The notes under the pieces: model-generated
Databases searched by the model: none
Seen by the model: only the letters and a program-made list of their open reading frames with translations
What the model was told of the DNA's origin: nothing
NCBI GenBank assembly: GCA_041659285.1
Contig: JBAZYO010000011.1
Span: 62,001-126,000 of the forward strand
Length of the DNA stretch: 64,000 nucleotides
Direction: 5' to 3'
Source: Vicinamibacterales bacterium
Lineage (GTDB): Bacteria; Acidobacteriota; Vicinamibacteria; Vicinamibacterales; UBA2999
Made by a program: the position numbers and the translations under genes
In this document: positions 1 to 8,013 of the stretch, in pieces
Layout: every line of letters begins with the position of its first letter
Numbering within the stretch: position 1 is the first letter of the stretch

Positions 1-216
1 GAGCCGCCCGTCGATGCGCATGGGCGTCGTGACACGCACCGCGCGCACGGTGGCGCGCCCCTGGTCATCGCGCGCGATCGTCTCTGGCAGCGTGGGAGGA
101 GGCGGACCCGGCGCGGCTTGAGCCGGGCGGGCCGGCGCCGGTTGGGCGGAGACCCGGCCGGCGCCAAGGCTCGCGAGTCCGGCCGCGACCAAGACGAGGA
201 TCGGGCTCACGCGCAT
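1..216 (-). CDS. Secreted protein, N-terminal part (DUF5916/CBM9-like)
   Basis: This is the first 72 codons of a minus-strand gene that runs off the left edge of the window, read from the ATG at 216. It opens with a hydrophobic signal peptide (MRVSPILVLVAAGLASLGAG), then a proline/alanine-rich linker, then TIARDDQGRATVRAVRV and a closing MRIDGRL. The 'IARD..GRATVRAVRV..P..IDGRLDE' pattern is how large acidobacterial exported proteins with a family-9 carbohydrate-binding fold and a DUF5916 barrel usually begin; that assignment rests on the N-terminus only. It lies 24 bp downstream of the MarR gene on the same strand, so the two may be co-transcribed. Confidence 0.6.
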   Translation of the reverse strand, partial: MRVSPILVLVAAGLASLGAGRVSAQPAPARPAQAAPGPPPPTLPETIARDDQGRATVRAVRVTTPMRIDGRL

Positions 217-240
217 TGGTGCGGCATCACTCAAGGGCTC

Positions 241-720
241 CTAGCCGATCGTGCGCAACTTCGTCGTGGCGTTGGTGAGGGCCGACAGCGTGTCGTCGCC
301 CAGCAGGGCGCGCAGCCGCTCCTGTGCGCGGCGCCACCCGGCGCGCGCGGCGTCGAGCTGCTCACGACCCTCCGGCGACGTCTGATAGATGCGCTGTCGC
401 CGGTCGGTTCCCGCCCGCCGCGCGACCCAGCCGCGCCGCTCCAGCACGGCCATCACCCGGGTCATCGTAGTGCTGTCCATCCCGAAGCCCTTCGCCAACT
501 GCCCGTGCGTGGCGTCGCCGAGCCGGTTGAGCGCGCTCAGCACGCCAAACTGCGTCACTTCGAGCCCCGAGTCGCGGAGCTCAGCGTCGTAGAAGCGCGT
601 CACCTGTCGCGACAGCCGCCGGATGTTGGCGCAGGCGCAGGGCAGGGCGAACAGGTCGCCGGCCGCCGGAAGCGCTGTCGACGCGCGACGAGGAGATGGG
701 GGCTTTCGAGGGCGTGACAT
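241..720 (-). CDS. MarR family transcriptional regulator
   Basis: A 159-residue winged-helix regulator. After a basic N-terminal extension (MSRPRKPPSPRR) comes the MarR core: a helical dimerisation segment (RRLSRQVTRFYDAELRD), the helix-turn-helix (LGDATHGQLAKGFGMDSTT) and the wing (ERRGWVARRAGTDRRQRIY). MarR proteins usually repress efflux or stress genes and release DNA on binding a small ligand; the ligand is unknown here. The ATG at 720 was chosen because the open frame upstream (to 939) has low-complexity arginine/serine composition and runs over the tRNA scar. A 10-bp palindrome lies 17 bp upstream, and the secreted-protein gene follows closely, making it the likely target besides autoregulation. 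Confidence 0.85.
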   Translation of the reverse strand: MSRPRKPPSPRRASTALPAAGDLFALPCACANIRRLSRQVTRFYDAELRDSGLEVTQFGVLSALNRLGDATHGQLAKGFGMDSTTMTRVMAVLERRGWVARRAGTDRRQRIYQTSPEGREQLDAARAGWRRAQERLRALLGDDTLSALTNATTKLRTIG

Positions 721-736
721 TGGTAGATAGATGCGC

Positions 737-746
737 ATACATGTAT
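737..746. promoter_or_regulatory. Palindrome, possible MarR operator
   Basis: ATACATGTAT is a perfect 10-bp palindrome 17 bp upstream of the MarR start at 720. MarR family members usually autoregulate through short AT-rich palindromes in this position. The sequence shows only the symmetry; binding is inferred. Confidence 0.35.
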
Positions 747-900
747 CAGACGGCACGCCGCGCGTCAAAGTATTTTCACGCGGAATGTCGAGTGATGGCG
801 GAGGCTTGAGGGATTCGCACTGTGGGCGGCGCGAAGCGCCGGCCATTGAGCCCGAGGCGCACCCGAGCCGCCATCGAACGAGACGCCAGATTGAGTGAGA

Positions 901-925
901 TGGCGGAGAGGGTGGGATTCGGACC
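901..925 (-). other. 3' end of tRNA-Ser (attachment-site scar)
   Basis: Read on the minus strand, these 25 nt are the T-arm 3' half, acceptor strand and CCA tail of a serine tRNA (core TCCGAATCCCACCCTCTCC then GCCA). No D-arm, anticodon arm or variable arm precedes it, so it is not a functional tRNA. Integrases that insert into tRNA 3' ends leave exactly such a duplicated fragment at one end of the element, and an integrase gene starts 131 bp away. The remaining gene-free DNA between 721 and 1056 shows nothing else recognisable. Confidence 0.7.
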
Positions 926-1056
926 TTCCTCAACACCACAAACGCTAAAACATTCGGAAATACGCCTCAATAGAAACAACAGAATCCTCGAAATTCGTCG
1001 TTACTGGAATAAAACTGGAATACAGCCCCTTCGCTTTGCTAGGCTAAATCCAATAT

Positions 1057-2253
1057 ATGCCTGCTGGAAGTTTAGCTCTATTTCGCTGGCATGCTCGCAC
1101 ATGCCCACACCGTTCCAAGGGGCGGCGGTGGACCAGATGTAATTGTGCCGTCTGGGCTCAGGGGTCCCTGGGTGGCGAGTGGATCAAGCGATCCCTGAAC
1201 ACTCGCGATTGGAGCGTGGCCGCCGCAACGATTCACGAATGGGAGGCGGCGAAAGAGATCGGCGGCAGGAGGCAAGAAGTCCCGACGATCAAACAGGCGC
1301 TTCAGAAATATTTTGACGACGTCGAGGCCCGCCACCTCGCACCCTCGACCGTCCGAAAGCGCCGCGAGCTGCTCGAAGGAAAGCTGCTTCCTTATTGCGA
1401 AACGAAAGGTTTCAGCCGGCTCAAAGACCTAAACGTGGATGCGCTTCGCAGTTTTCGCAAGACCTGGAAGTTCTCCGCGATTTCGGCGGTCAAGAGGCTC
1501 GAATACTTGCGCGGGTTCATGCGGTTCTGCGAAGAGTCGGAGTGGATCGAACGGAATCCTGCGAGGGCGATTAAGCCCCCAAAGGTCACCCAATCGCCGA
1601 CGCTGCCGTTCGAAGAACAGGACGTCAAGCGGGCACTTGAAGCGGCCGACAAGTTGGCGGAATGGGGCTCGTTCGGACCTAAGGTAAAGGCGATGGTGCT
1701 CCTCCTGCGTTATTCAGGCTTGCGACTCCAGGATGCTGCTTGTCTTGAGCGCAGTCGGTTGACTGGTGACAAGCTATTTCTCTACACGCAGAAGACAGGC
1801 ACTCCCGTCTACTGTCCGCTTCCACCAGAAGTGACAAAGGCTCTCGGAGCGTTAGTCAACGAGAGAGCAGAGTATTTTTTCTGGGATGGCAAGAGCGAGC
1901 GCGAGACAACGGTAAAGAGCTGGAACCGGGTGTTTCAGAAGCTGTTCTCAACCACCGATCCGCCAGTCGTCGGTGGTCATGCTCATCGGTTCCGAGACAC
2001 GTTCGCAATTTCGCTGCTCCTGAAAGGCGTCGAGTTATCTCACGTGTCAATCCTGCTCGGGCATAGCTCCGTGAAGGTGACCGAGCGCCACTACTCACCT
2101 TGGGTAAGAGCGAGGCAGGAACAACTCGAGGCTGACGTCCGACTGACTTGGGAGCCGACACCGTCACTCCGTCATCGAAAGAAAGCCACCGGTACTCCGA
2201 GTGTGAAACAGGGACGCGCCAAGCCAGCCTCTCGAACACAATCGATTCATTGA
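1057..2253 (+). CDS. Tyrosine recombinase / site-specific integrase
   Basis: A 398-residue phage-type integrase. The N-terminus has a Cys/His cluster (CPHRSKGRRWTRCNC) followed by WAQGSLGGEWIKRSL, a layout common in acidobacterial integrases. A SAM-like core-binding domain follows (roughly residues 70-180), then the catalytic domain with the first arginine in LRYSGLRLQDA (about residue 222), the HxxR box in HAHRFRDT (about 308-311) and the tyrosine in ERHYSPW (about 346). It should cut and rejoin DNA at the tRNA-Ser scar at 901-925. No clear Shine-Dalgarno site precedes the ATG, so the exact start is uncertain. The C-terminal tail of about 50 basic residues is unusual but plausible. Confidence 0.9.
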   Translation: MPAGSLALFRWHARTCPHRSKGRRWTRCNCAVWAQGSLGGEWIKRSLNTRDWSVAAATIHEWEAAKEIGGRRQEVPTIKQALQKYFDDVEARHLAPSTVRKRRELLEGKLLPYCETKGFSRLKDLNVDALRSFRKTWKFSAISAVKRLEYLRGFMRFCEESEWIERNPARAIKPPKVTQSPTLPFEEQDVKRALEAADKLAEWGSFGPKVKAMVLLLRYSGLRLQDAACLERSRLTGDKLFLYTQKTGTPVYCPLPPEVTKALGALVNERAEYFFWDGKSERETTVKSWNRVFQKLFSTTDPPVVGGHAHRFRDTFAISLLLKGVELSHVSILLGHSSVKVTERHYSPWVRARQEQLEADVRLTWEPTPSLRHRKKATGTPSVKQGRAKPASRTQSIH

Positions 2254-2329
2254 CCCAAGGAGCACGAGTAGTCTCGACCTGAGCGTTCTGTAGTCGCCCG
2301 ATACAGAAGTGCTTGTAACCCCGCACTAT

Positions 2330-3940
2330 TCAGCAACAGCCCCGTAATGCAGCCTCGGTTAGTTTTTTGTCAAAGTCCATAGCACCGATTGAGCGATACA
2401 GATCTAGCGCTTCCTTCAGAAGCCGTCGGCCGTCGACAGTTCGTTCCTGGTCGCATGCGAACTTGCCGAGCCGCCTGAGAACGTAAGCCTTCTGCGACCA
2501 GAGCTCATACTTATCCATCAATGCAAACGCACGCTCCCTTGACTCAGCCGCATTTGGATCGTTCATGATCGCCTCGACGATACAGATATTGCCGAGCGTC
2601 TTTGCTTCACCCAGCACATCACCAACATTGCACTTCGCTGCTAGCGATTTCCTATAGAAATCTAGAGCAATTTCGTAGTTCCTCAACGTCTCATGCGTCA
2701 AGCCCAAGTTGTTGAGAGCTCGTCCTCGAACCAACTTCAGACCTTCGCGACGCCGAGCGTCCACCTTACGCAAATCAACACTCTCGCATGCATCAACCGC
2801 TCGCTGAAGAAGCGGTAGCGCCCGTCGTGGTTCGGGTCGCTCCTTTTCAGTCAAGAACACGCCGAAATTGTTGTAGGCGCCCGCGATCTCATATGGGTCG
2901 TTCAGCCGGTTGTTGATGCGAATTGCCTGGCGGACGAGTCTTTCCGCCTTAGCGAATTGCCCCATGATCTTTAGTGCGTCGGCCATCTGAATACGAAACC
3001 ATCCCGCCAACTCAGTTCCGCGAGCGATTTCCAAAGCTCGCTTGGAAATCGAGTAGGCTCCTCGAAAGTCATCCAGCTCGAACATAAGCTCGCTGATGCA
3101 TGCATAACGGTCGACCAGTCTGGTGCCTTGCGCCCATTCAGCAATGATGCGCTGCCGCGTCTCTACGTTTTGTCGATTCACGGAGATGCTCAACGTCGAC
3201 GCCGGCGATACAGTCAGGAGTGAGCAAAGGTCGCCGTTGGCGACTTGAACTGGATGGCGGTCTGCGTAACGCGGCACATTTGTCCAAGCCCAGTCGTTCG
3301 AGTCGCGTGTTAGCCACAGGATTCGCTTGAGTCCACTTGAGGTCACTGCTCGTCGGACCTCCTCGTCGTTGCCAGAGTAACCAAGGACACACAATGTCCG
3401 GCCCGCCAGCCGTCTCTTGAAGTCGGCTTCAACCTTATGGGGTAACCCCAGCCGAACTTGATGAATCCTGGCGACCAGGCTCGCTGGTCTCGATACAGCT
3501 CCATGCAGGTGTTCGACACGTTTGCGGGGCGCACCGGCAGCCTCAAACAACATGTCAAAATTTGTCGTGTAGAGGACACTTCCGGCCCGCGCGAAGCCGG
3601 CTAGAGCTTTGTGGACGTCATTGGGCACGCCACAATTGAAGATGTTAAAAAACGGCCGGATTGACCCCTGCGCTAAGGATGCATGAAACCGTTGAAACAC
3701 GATTTCCGGCGTGATCGTAGCGTAACGAGGATTCCGCCTTGCTCTATTCAGTGCTCGTCTCAGGTCGCGCGTAGTGCACAACGCCTCGACCGCTAGATCC
3801 TTAAGCGCGAAACCCGAGGGAAATGCCGAAGGCGGAATCATCGAAATACCGGCCCCAGCGAGAAAGATGACTTTGCCGCCTGCGATATCAGAGCGCATTG
3901 ATTGCGCGAAGGTTGAGAGGCTTACTCTGCTGATTGCCAC
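2330..3940 (-). CDS. SIR2-like NADase domain protein with TPR repeats
   Basis: A 536-residue two-part protein. Residues 20-245 form a SIR2-like domain: the NAD-binding loop LAGAGIS (27-33), TTNFD with the catalytic-type Asn (125-129), HLHG with the catalytic-type His (144-147) and GYSGND (187-192). Residues 265-530 are a run of TPR repeats of kinesin-light-chain type (AYNNFGVFL, RALNNLGLTHE, EAKTLGNICIVE). Bacterial SIR2-helical-repeat fusions are known anti-phage proteins that destroy NAD+ in infected cells; that role here is inferred from architecture and from the integrase next door. The longest frame starts at GTG 3940; an ATG at 3898 is possible but close to the NAD loop. Convergent with the integrase gene, with 76 bp between them. 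Confidence 0.82.
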   Translation of the reverse strand: MAISRVSLSTFAQSMRSDIAGGKVIFLAGAGISMIPPSAFPSGFALKDLAVEALCTTRDLRRALNRARRNPRYATITPEIVFQRFHASLAQGSIRPFFNIFNCGVPNDVHKALAGFARAGSVLYTTNFDMLFEAAGAPRKRVEHLHGAVSRPASLVARIHQVRLGLPHKVEADFKRRLAGRTLCVLGYSGNDEEVRRAVTSSGLKRILWLTRDSNDWAWTNVPRYADRHPVQVANGDLCSLLTVSPASTLSISVNRQNVETRQRIIAEWAQGTRLVDRYACISELMFELDDFRGAYSISKRALEIARGTELAGWFRIQMADALKIMGQFAKAERLVRQAIRINNRLNDPYEIAGAYNNFGVFLTEKERPEPRRALPLLQRAVDACESVDLRKVDARRREGLKLVRGRALNNLGLTHETLRNYEIALDFYRKSLAAKCNVGDVLGEAKTLGNICIVEAIMNDPNAAESRERAFALMDKYELWSQKAYVLRRLGKFACDQERTVDGRRLLKEALDLYRSIGAMDFDKKLTEAALRGCC

Positions 3941-4168
3941 GCGTCATTAGCCTATTTGTCCTTAGAATCGTTTGCACGTTGGAAAATAGACTGACAGAGG
4001 CCGCGACATATCCAGAGAGCGGCAGCTCACCGTGACAGGCCCGTGCAAATCCCGGCTAACTGGCGAGGTCTGAATGGCCTCATGTGCCCTTGGTTGCCGG
4101 TCACGTGGAGTCGGAATCGCCGCATGGTGAAACTCGCCGTATTGTCAGCCCAACGGGCGTGGGCCGGT

Positions 4169-4792
4169 CTACGGGTGCCTAGGGTTGACGTGTTCGCCCG
4201 CGGTCACAGCAACCGCTAGCCGGTTCTCCCTGGGCGGAATCGGACAAGAGTAAGCCGGATTGTAGTAGCAGCTGGGGTTATACGCTTTATTGAAGTCCAA
4301 ATCGTAGAGATCAGTCACGGTGCGCCTGACATCTAACATTCGACCTGCCGGGTAGGTCTCGGTGCCGTTCGTAAGGTCGCCGAAAGGGACGAACAGGTCC
4401 TGCTCGGAGGCACCAACTTCTACGAATGCATTCAGTTCAAGCGCCCGCCCATTTAGTCGAAACCGGAGTGTGCCGACGCGCCGAACTTTTCTCACCGCGC
4501 CGTCCGAGTAAACCATCGATTGCGGAAGGGCGCCGCTGAAAGGAGTCATCGCTGCCGGGATATCGCACCGTTCGTCTACCGCGTAGTATTTAAGTGGTAA
4601 CAGGGTGGGCTTGAGGGCTTCCGGAATAGGCTCTGACGCATCGCGAAGCGCGGCGTCCTTGGCGGCGCGTTCAGAGTGGATAATATTGACGTAGCCTCCG
4701 GCCGACGTGGGCTCCGAAGAACACCCGAGTGCCACGACAGCAATCGTAAAACCCAGGGTTCGCCTGATGGCTGATCGCCTCGCACACCTCAT
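4169..4792 (-). CDS. DUF1684 domain lipoprotein
   Basis: A 207-residue protein with a lipoprotein signal (hydrophobic TLGFTIAVVALG then Cys24). The second half carries the hallmarks of the DUF1684 family: FGDLTNGTETYPAGRMLD, then YDLDFNKAYNPSCYYNP and CPIPPRENRLAVAVTAGE at the end. The family has no established biochemical role; most members are secreted or lipid-anchored and sit in accessory genomic regions. It is transcribed divergently from the PadR gene at 4980. Length is close to what is usual for short family members. Confident in the family, no claim on function. Confidence 0.85.
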   Translation of the reverse strand: MRCARRSAIRRTLGFTIAVVALGCSSEPTSAGGYVNIIHSERAAKDAALRDASEPIPEALKPTLLPLKYYAVDERCDIPAAMTPFSGALPQSMVYSDGAVRKVRRVGTLRFRLNGRALELNAFVEVGASEQDLFVPFGDLTNGTETYPAGRMLDVRRTVTDLYDLDFNKAYNPSCYYNPAYSCPIPPRENRLAVAVTAGEHVNPRHP

Positions 4793-4979
4793 TCGAGCCC
4801 TTCTTTCCGAAGCATCGCTTCGCGCGAAAACGCGATCTCACAACTGATTGGCACTACCCATATACCTGAAGTCGACATCATCAGCCAAGGGCTCTTGAAC
4901 AGACGGCCGGGTGCTCCCCTTGACTTCCCTAGACGCATGATAGGAGAATCGCCCAACTTGTTGACCGAAGGATTCATGG

Positions 4980-5315
4980 ATGAGTGCAAAACGATCGGGC
5001 GGTGAGCTGGTGCAAGGCACTCTGGACTTACTGATTCTCAAGGCTCTGTCACAGGAACCGATGCACGGTTGGGGCATTGCCCGGTCAATCGAACTCCAAT
5101 CACGATCCGTGCTCCGGATCGAAGAAGGTTCGCTCTACCCGGCCCTCCGGCGACTGGAGCGCGACGGATTCGTTACCGGCAAGTGGGCGATCTCCGATAA
5201 CAATCGCCGCGCCAGGTATTACGCGCTGACCGCACGCGGTCGTCGTCGACTCCAAAGTGAACAAGAGCGCTGGTGCGCCGTCGTTCGAGCGATGTCCCTC
5301 GTGCTGGAGTCTTGA
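4980..5315 (+). CDS. PadR family transcriptional regulator (acidobacterial type)
   Basis: A 111-residue winged-helix regulator with the acidobacterial PadR signature: LVQGTLDLLILKALSQEPMH at the N-terminus, EEGSLYPALRRLERDGF in the recognition helix and wing, and DNNRRARYYALTARGRRRL at the end. The subfamily is typically encoded directly upstream of an ADOP permease, as here: its TGA is one base from the permease ATG. The ATG at 4980 is preceded by GAAGGA at 4967-4972; an ATG four bases earlier is in another frame that stops after nine codons. Unlike the other regulators in the window, no strong palindrome is seen upstream. Confidence 0.92.
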   Translation: MSAKRSGGELVQGTLDLLILKALSQEPMHGWGIARSIELQSRSVLRIEEGSLYPALRRLERDGFVTGKWAISDNNRRARYYALTARGRRRLQSEQERWCAVVRAMSLVLES

Positions 5316-5316
5316 T

Positions 5317-7893
5317 ATGGCGTGGTTCGGCCGCAAGCGACGGGACGATCCAAACGATGACATTGCTGAAGAGATCGGCTATCACTACAGTCGAATTCAG
5401 GCCGAACTGGAGAAGGACGGGACTGACGCAGACGAAGCCCGAGCAGCTGCACGCGACCGGTTTGGCGACCCCTCACTTATTCGCGCTCAGACCGTTGACG
5501 CCGTGTTGGCATCACCTGTGGACGGACTGGCGCGAGACGTGCGATACGCGTGGCGCAGCATTTGGCGAGATCGGCTGACGTCCGTCGCAGTGACACTGTG
5601 CCTCGGCTTGGGAATCGGCGTCGTCGTGACGGTATTTGCCCTCGTCGATGCGGTGATGCTCCACGACGTCACCGCTCGGCAACCCGAACGCCTTGTCCGA
5701 TTCTCGTCGGTGTCCTACCCGATCTGGCGTGAAGTGCGCGACAGCGGAATCTTCGATGAGGTCGCGGCGGGTGGGCAATGTGCCAGCCCGGTGCGCTGGC
5801 GGCAGGGCGATCAGCTGCGACCAATCGTCGCGAACTGCTTGTCGGCCAATTTCTGGGACGCGATTGGCGGAACCGCGGCGTTCGGCCGCTTGTGGACAGG
5901 GAATGAAACCCGCCTCGAATCGAATCCCCGGGTTATCGTTCTCGGACACCGATTCTCTAGAAGAATTGGCACCGATCGAGAGGTTCTGGGGCAAACGCTG
6001 GTGCTCAACGATGTGCCGTACACGGTCATCGGGGTCATGTCGCCTACCTACAGGGCGATTCAGGGATACGGCGTCACACCCGACGTGTTCATCCCATTTA
6101 ACCTCGACTTGCATCCTCAAGCTTTGGATCGCAGCGCTCCGGCGAGAGATCGGTTCTGGCCAGTAGCGCGCCTTCGACCGGGAGCAACAATCGAAAGTAC
6201 TCGCCAGCAGCTTGTGCCCATGCTGGATGAAGCTCAGGCAAGCCGGCTACGCTTGACCCCGGCCAGTGGATTAGCGAAGTACGCGTCGGAGGGATTCGAT
6301 CGAGCCGTCGTGATCGTCGCCAGCGTCATTGGCAGCATTGCGATCCTCTTTATGGCCATCGCATGCAGCAATGCCGCAGGGATGCTTCTGGCCAGATCGA
6401 CGAAGCGCATTCCACAGCACCAGGTCTGCCGGGCTCTAGGTGCGACCTCGGCTCACTTGGTGCGGCAGCAAGTGCTTGAGTCATCGATGCTCGGGTTGCT
6501 CGGCGCGGGTACAGGTGTCCTCGTTTGTGCCGCCTCGGCTCGGCTAGCCTCGGCTGTCGAGATTCCAGTGCAGGACGTCATGCTGTCGATGGCTTTCTCA
6601 CCGAACCTCGGCACGATCGCGATATGCGCCGCATTAGGGGCAGGCAGTACAGCCGTGACTGGATTCTGGCCAATCCTTCAGATTCGCCGCGCCGGCCTTG
6701 CAGGGATGAGCGTGCGCGCGATCAACGGAGAGCCGAAGGCCCGTCGATGGCTCCTGGCGATTCAGGTGTGTCTCTCAACCGTCCTGCTCTTCGTGACTCA
6801 ATTGGCGTGGCAGAACACACGAGTCATCGGCGCGCAAAGTCCAGGATTTGAAGTCGAACGTGCCGCCTGGGTCGATGTCGTCTTTGATCGGCGCCTTCCA
6901 CCCGCAGAGCGAACTGCCACAAGAGGCCGGATACGCCAGGCGCTTGAACAGCACCCTGACGTGGAGAGCGTGTCTTGGGCTTGGTACCTGCCATTTCAGG
7001 CCGCATACGGTGAACCAATCCTCCGCTCACAGTCCGGGGAGAGCGCGATTGAGGTGAAGGCGATCGAGCAGGGTGTGGGGCCTGGCTATTTTCACACTTT
7101 GGGTATTGGCGTCCTTGATGGACGCGAATTTGTCGACCGCGACATCCTCCAGCCTTCTGAGTCCTCAATCGCGGTGATCAATTCGACGCTGGCCCGGCGT
7201 GTGTTCGGCAGCCAGTCGGCTGTTGGTTTGACCCTCTGGCGCCATGTTGATGGTCGTCCACCCGTGCCTATCCATGTCGTCGGTGTTTCCGCTGATACTC
7301 CATTCCGAGTCCCTGGAGAAACGCCGCCGCCCTTGATTCATACGCTCGCCTCGACCAGTTCAAGCTTTGTCGTGAGAACGCGACACAATGCGTCAACAGC
7401 GATCACGGAACTGTCTCGCTCGATCGACGCGGCAGCCCCGGGGGCCGCCGGTGGCGGGTACGCATTCTCGGATCGCGTGGCTAAAGCATCTTTTCCCGCG
7501 CGTGCCTTGGCCGTCCTGTTCACCTTTTTCGGAGTCGGTGGCGTGCTACTTACGACGACCGCTCTCCTTGGTCTGGTCAGCTACAACGTGGCGCGGCGGC
7601 GGCGCGAGATCGCACTGCGGCTCGCCTTGGGATCAACGCCGAAACAAATTGTCACCTTGCTGGTCGGCAGTCACTTGTGGCCCGTTGCCGCCGGGAGCAT
7701 GGCGGGGTCGGTGTTCGCCATCGGCTTGGCGTGGCGCTACGCCGACTTAGTCGCGAACTCACTTTCGCCCTTTGACCTAGTGGGCGCCGTTGGGGTCATC
7801 GCCACGATGCTGACACTGTCGATAATTGTGGTTGTTGCGTGTGTGCGTCGACCGTCGTTAACATCCCCAAGCGATATCCTGACCGCCGAATAA
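5317..7893 (+). CDS. ADOP-type ABC transporter permease (MacB/FtsX fold)
   Basis: An 858-residue permease. Residues 1-65 are the ADOP helical N-domain (DDIAEEIGYHYSRIQAEL, ARAAARDRFGD); then comes one membrane segment, a first periplasmic MacB-like domain, an FtsX three-helix block near residues 330-450, a second segment plus periplasmic domain, and a final FtsX block with the NVARRRREIALRLALGSTP loop. The family resembles MacB duplicated in tandem but has no ATPase of its own, and none is encoded nearby. Its end is unusual: the usual DPVxALR tail is replaced by SPSDILTAE. The ATG at 5317 fits the PadR-permease operon; an open frame extends upstream but overlaps PadR. Confidence 0.9.
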   Translation: MAWFGRKRRDDPNDDIAEEIGYHYSRIQAELEKDGTDADEARAAARDRFGDPSLIRAQTVDAVLASPVDGLARDVRYAWRSIWRDRLTSVAVTLCLGLGIGVVVTVFALVDAVMLHDVTARQPERLVRFSSVSYPIWREVRDSGIFDEVAAGGQCASPVRWRQGDQLRPIVANCLSANFWDAIGGTAAFGRLWTGNETRLESNPRVIVLGHRFSRRIGTDREVLGQTLVLNDVPYTVIGVMSPTYRAIQGYGVTPDVFIPFNLDLHPQALDRSAPARDRFWPVARLRPGATIESTRQQLVPMLDEAQASRLRLTPASGLAKYASEGFDRAVVIVASVIGSIAILFMAIACSNAAGMLLARSTKRIPQHQVCRALGATSAHLVRQQVLESSMLGLLGAGTGVLVCAASARLASAVEIPVQDVMLSMAFSPNLGTIAICAALGAGSTAVTGFWPILQIRRAGLAGMSVRAINGEPKARRWLLAIQVCLSTVLLFVTQLAWQNTRVIGAQSPGFEVERAAWVDVVFDRRLPPAERTATRGRIRQALEQHPDVESVSWAWYLPFQAAYGEPILRSQSGESAIEVKAIEQGVGPGYFHTLGIGVLDGREFVDRDILQPSESSIAVINSTLARRVFGSQSAVGLTLWRHVDGRPPVPIHVVGVSADTPFRVPGETPPPLIHTLASTSSSFVVRTRHNASTAITELSRSIDAAAPGAAGGGYAFSDRVAKASFPARALAVLFTFFGVGGVLLTTTALLGLVSYNVARRRREIALRLALGSTPKQIVTLLVGSHLWPVAAGSMAGSVFAIGLAWRYADLVANSLSPFDLVGAVGVIATMLTLSIIVVVACVRRPSLTSPSDILTAE

Positions 7894-8013
7894 GTCTGCG
7901 AGGATTCATGGCTAACGCGCTACGGCTATGGATTAGATACCGCTGGCAGCTCAACGGTAGTCGTGCCATATTCCTGCAGACGCGGACGGATAGCAGCGAC
8001 CGCTGGGGTATCA

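Noticed and set aside
901..990. Complete tRNA-Ser gene on the minus strand
   Set aside because: Only the 3' 25 nt match; no anticodon, D or variable arm can be folded from the DNA before it.
822..1142. Plus-strand frame of 106 codons upstream of the integrase
   Set aside because: It runs across the tRNA-Ser scar, has no ribosome site and no protein-like pattern.
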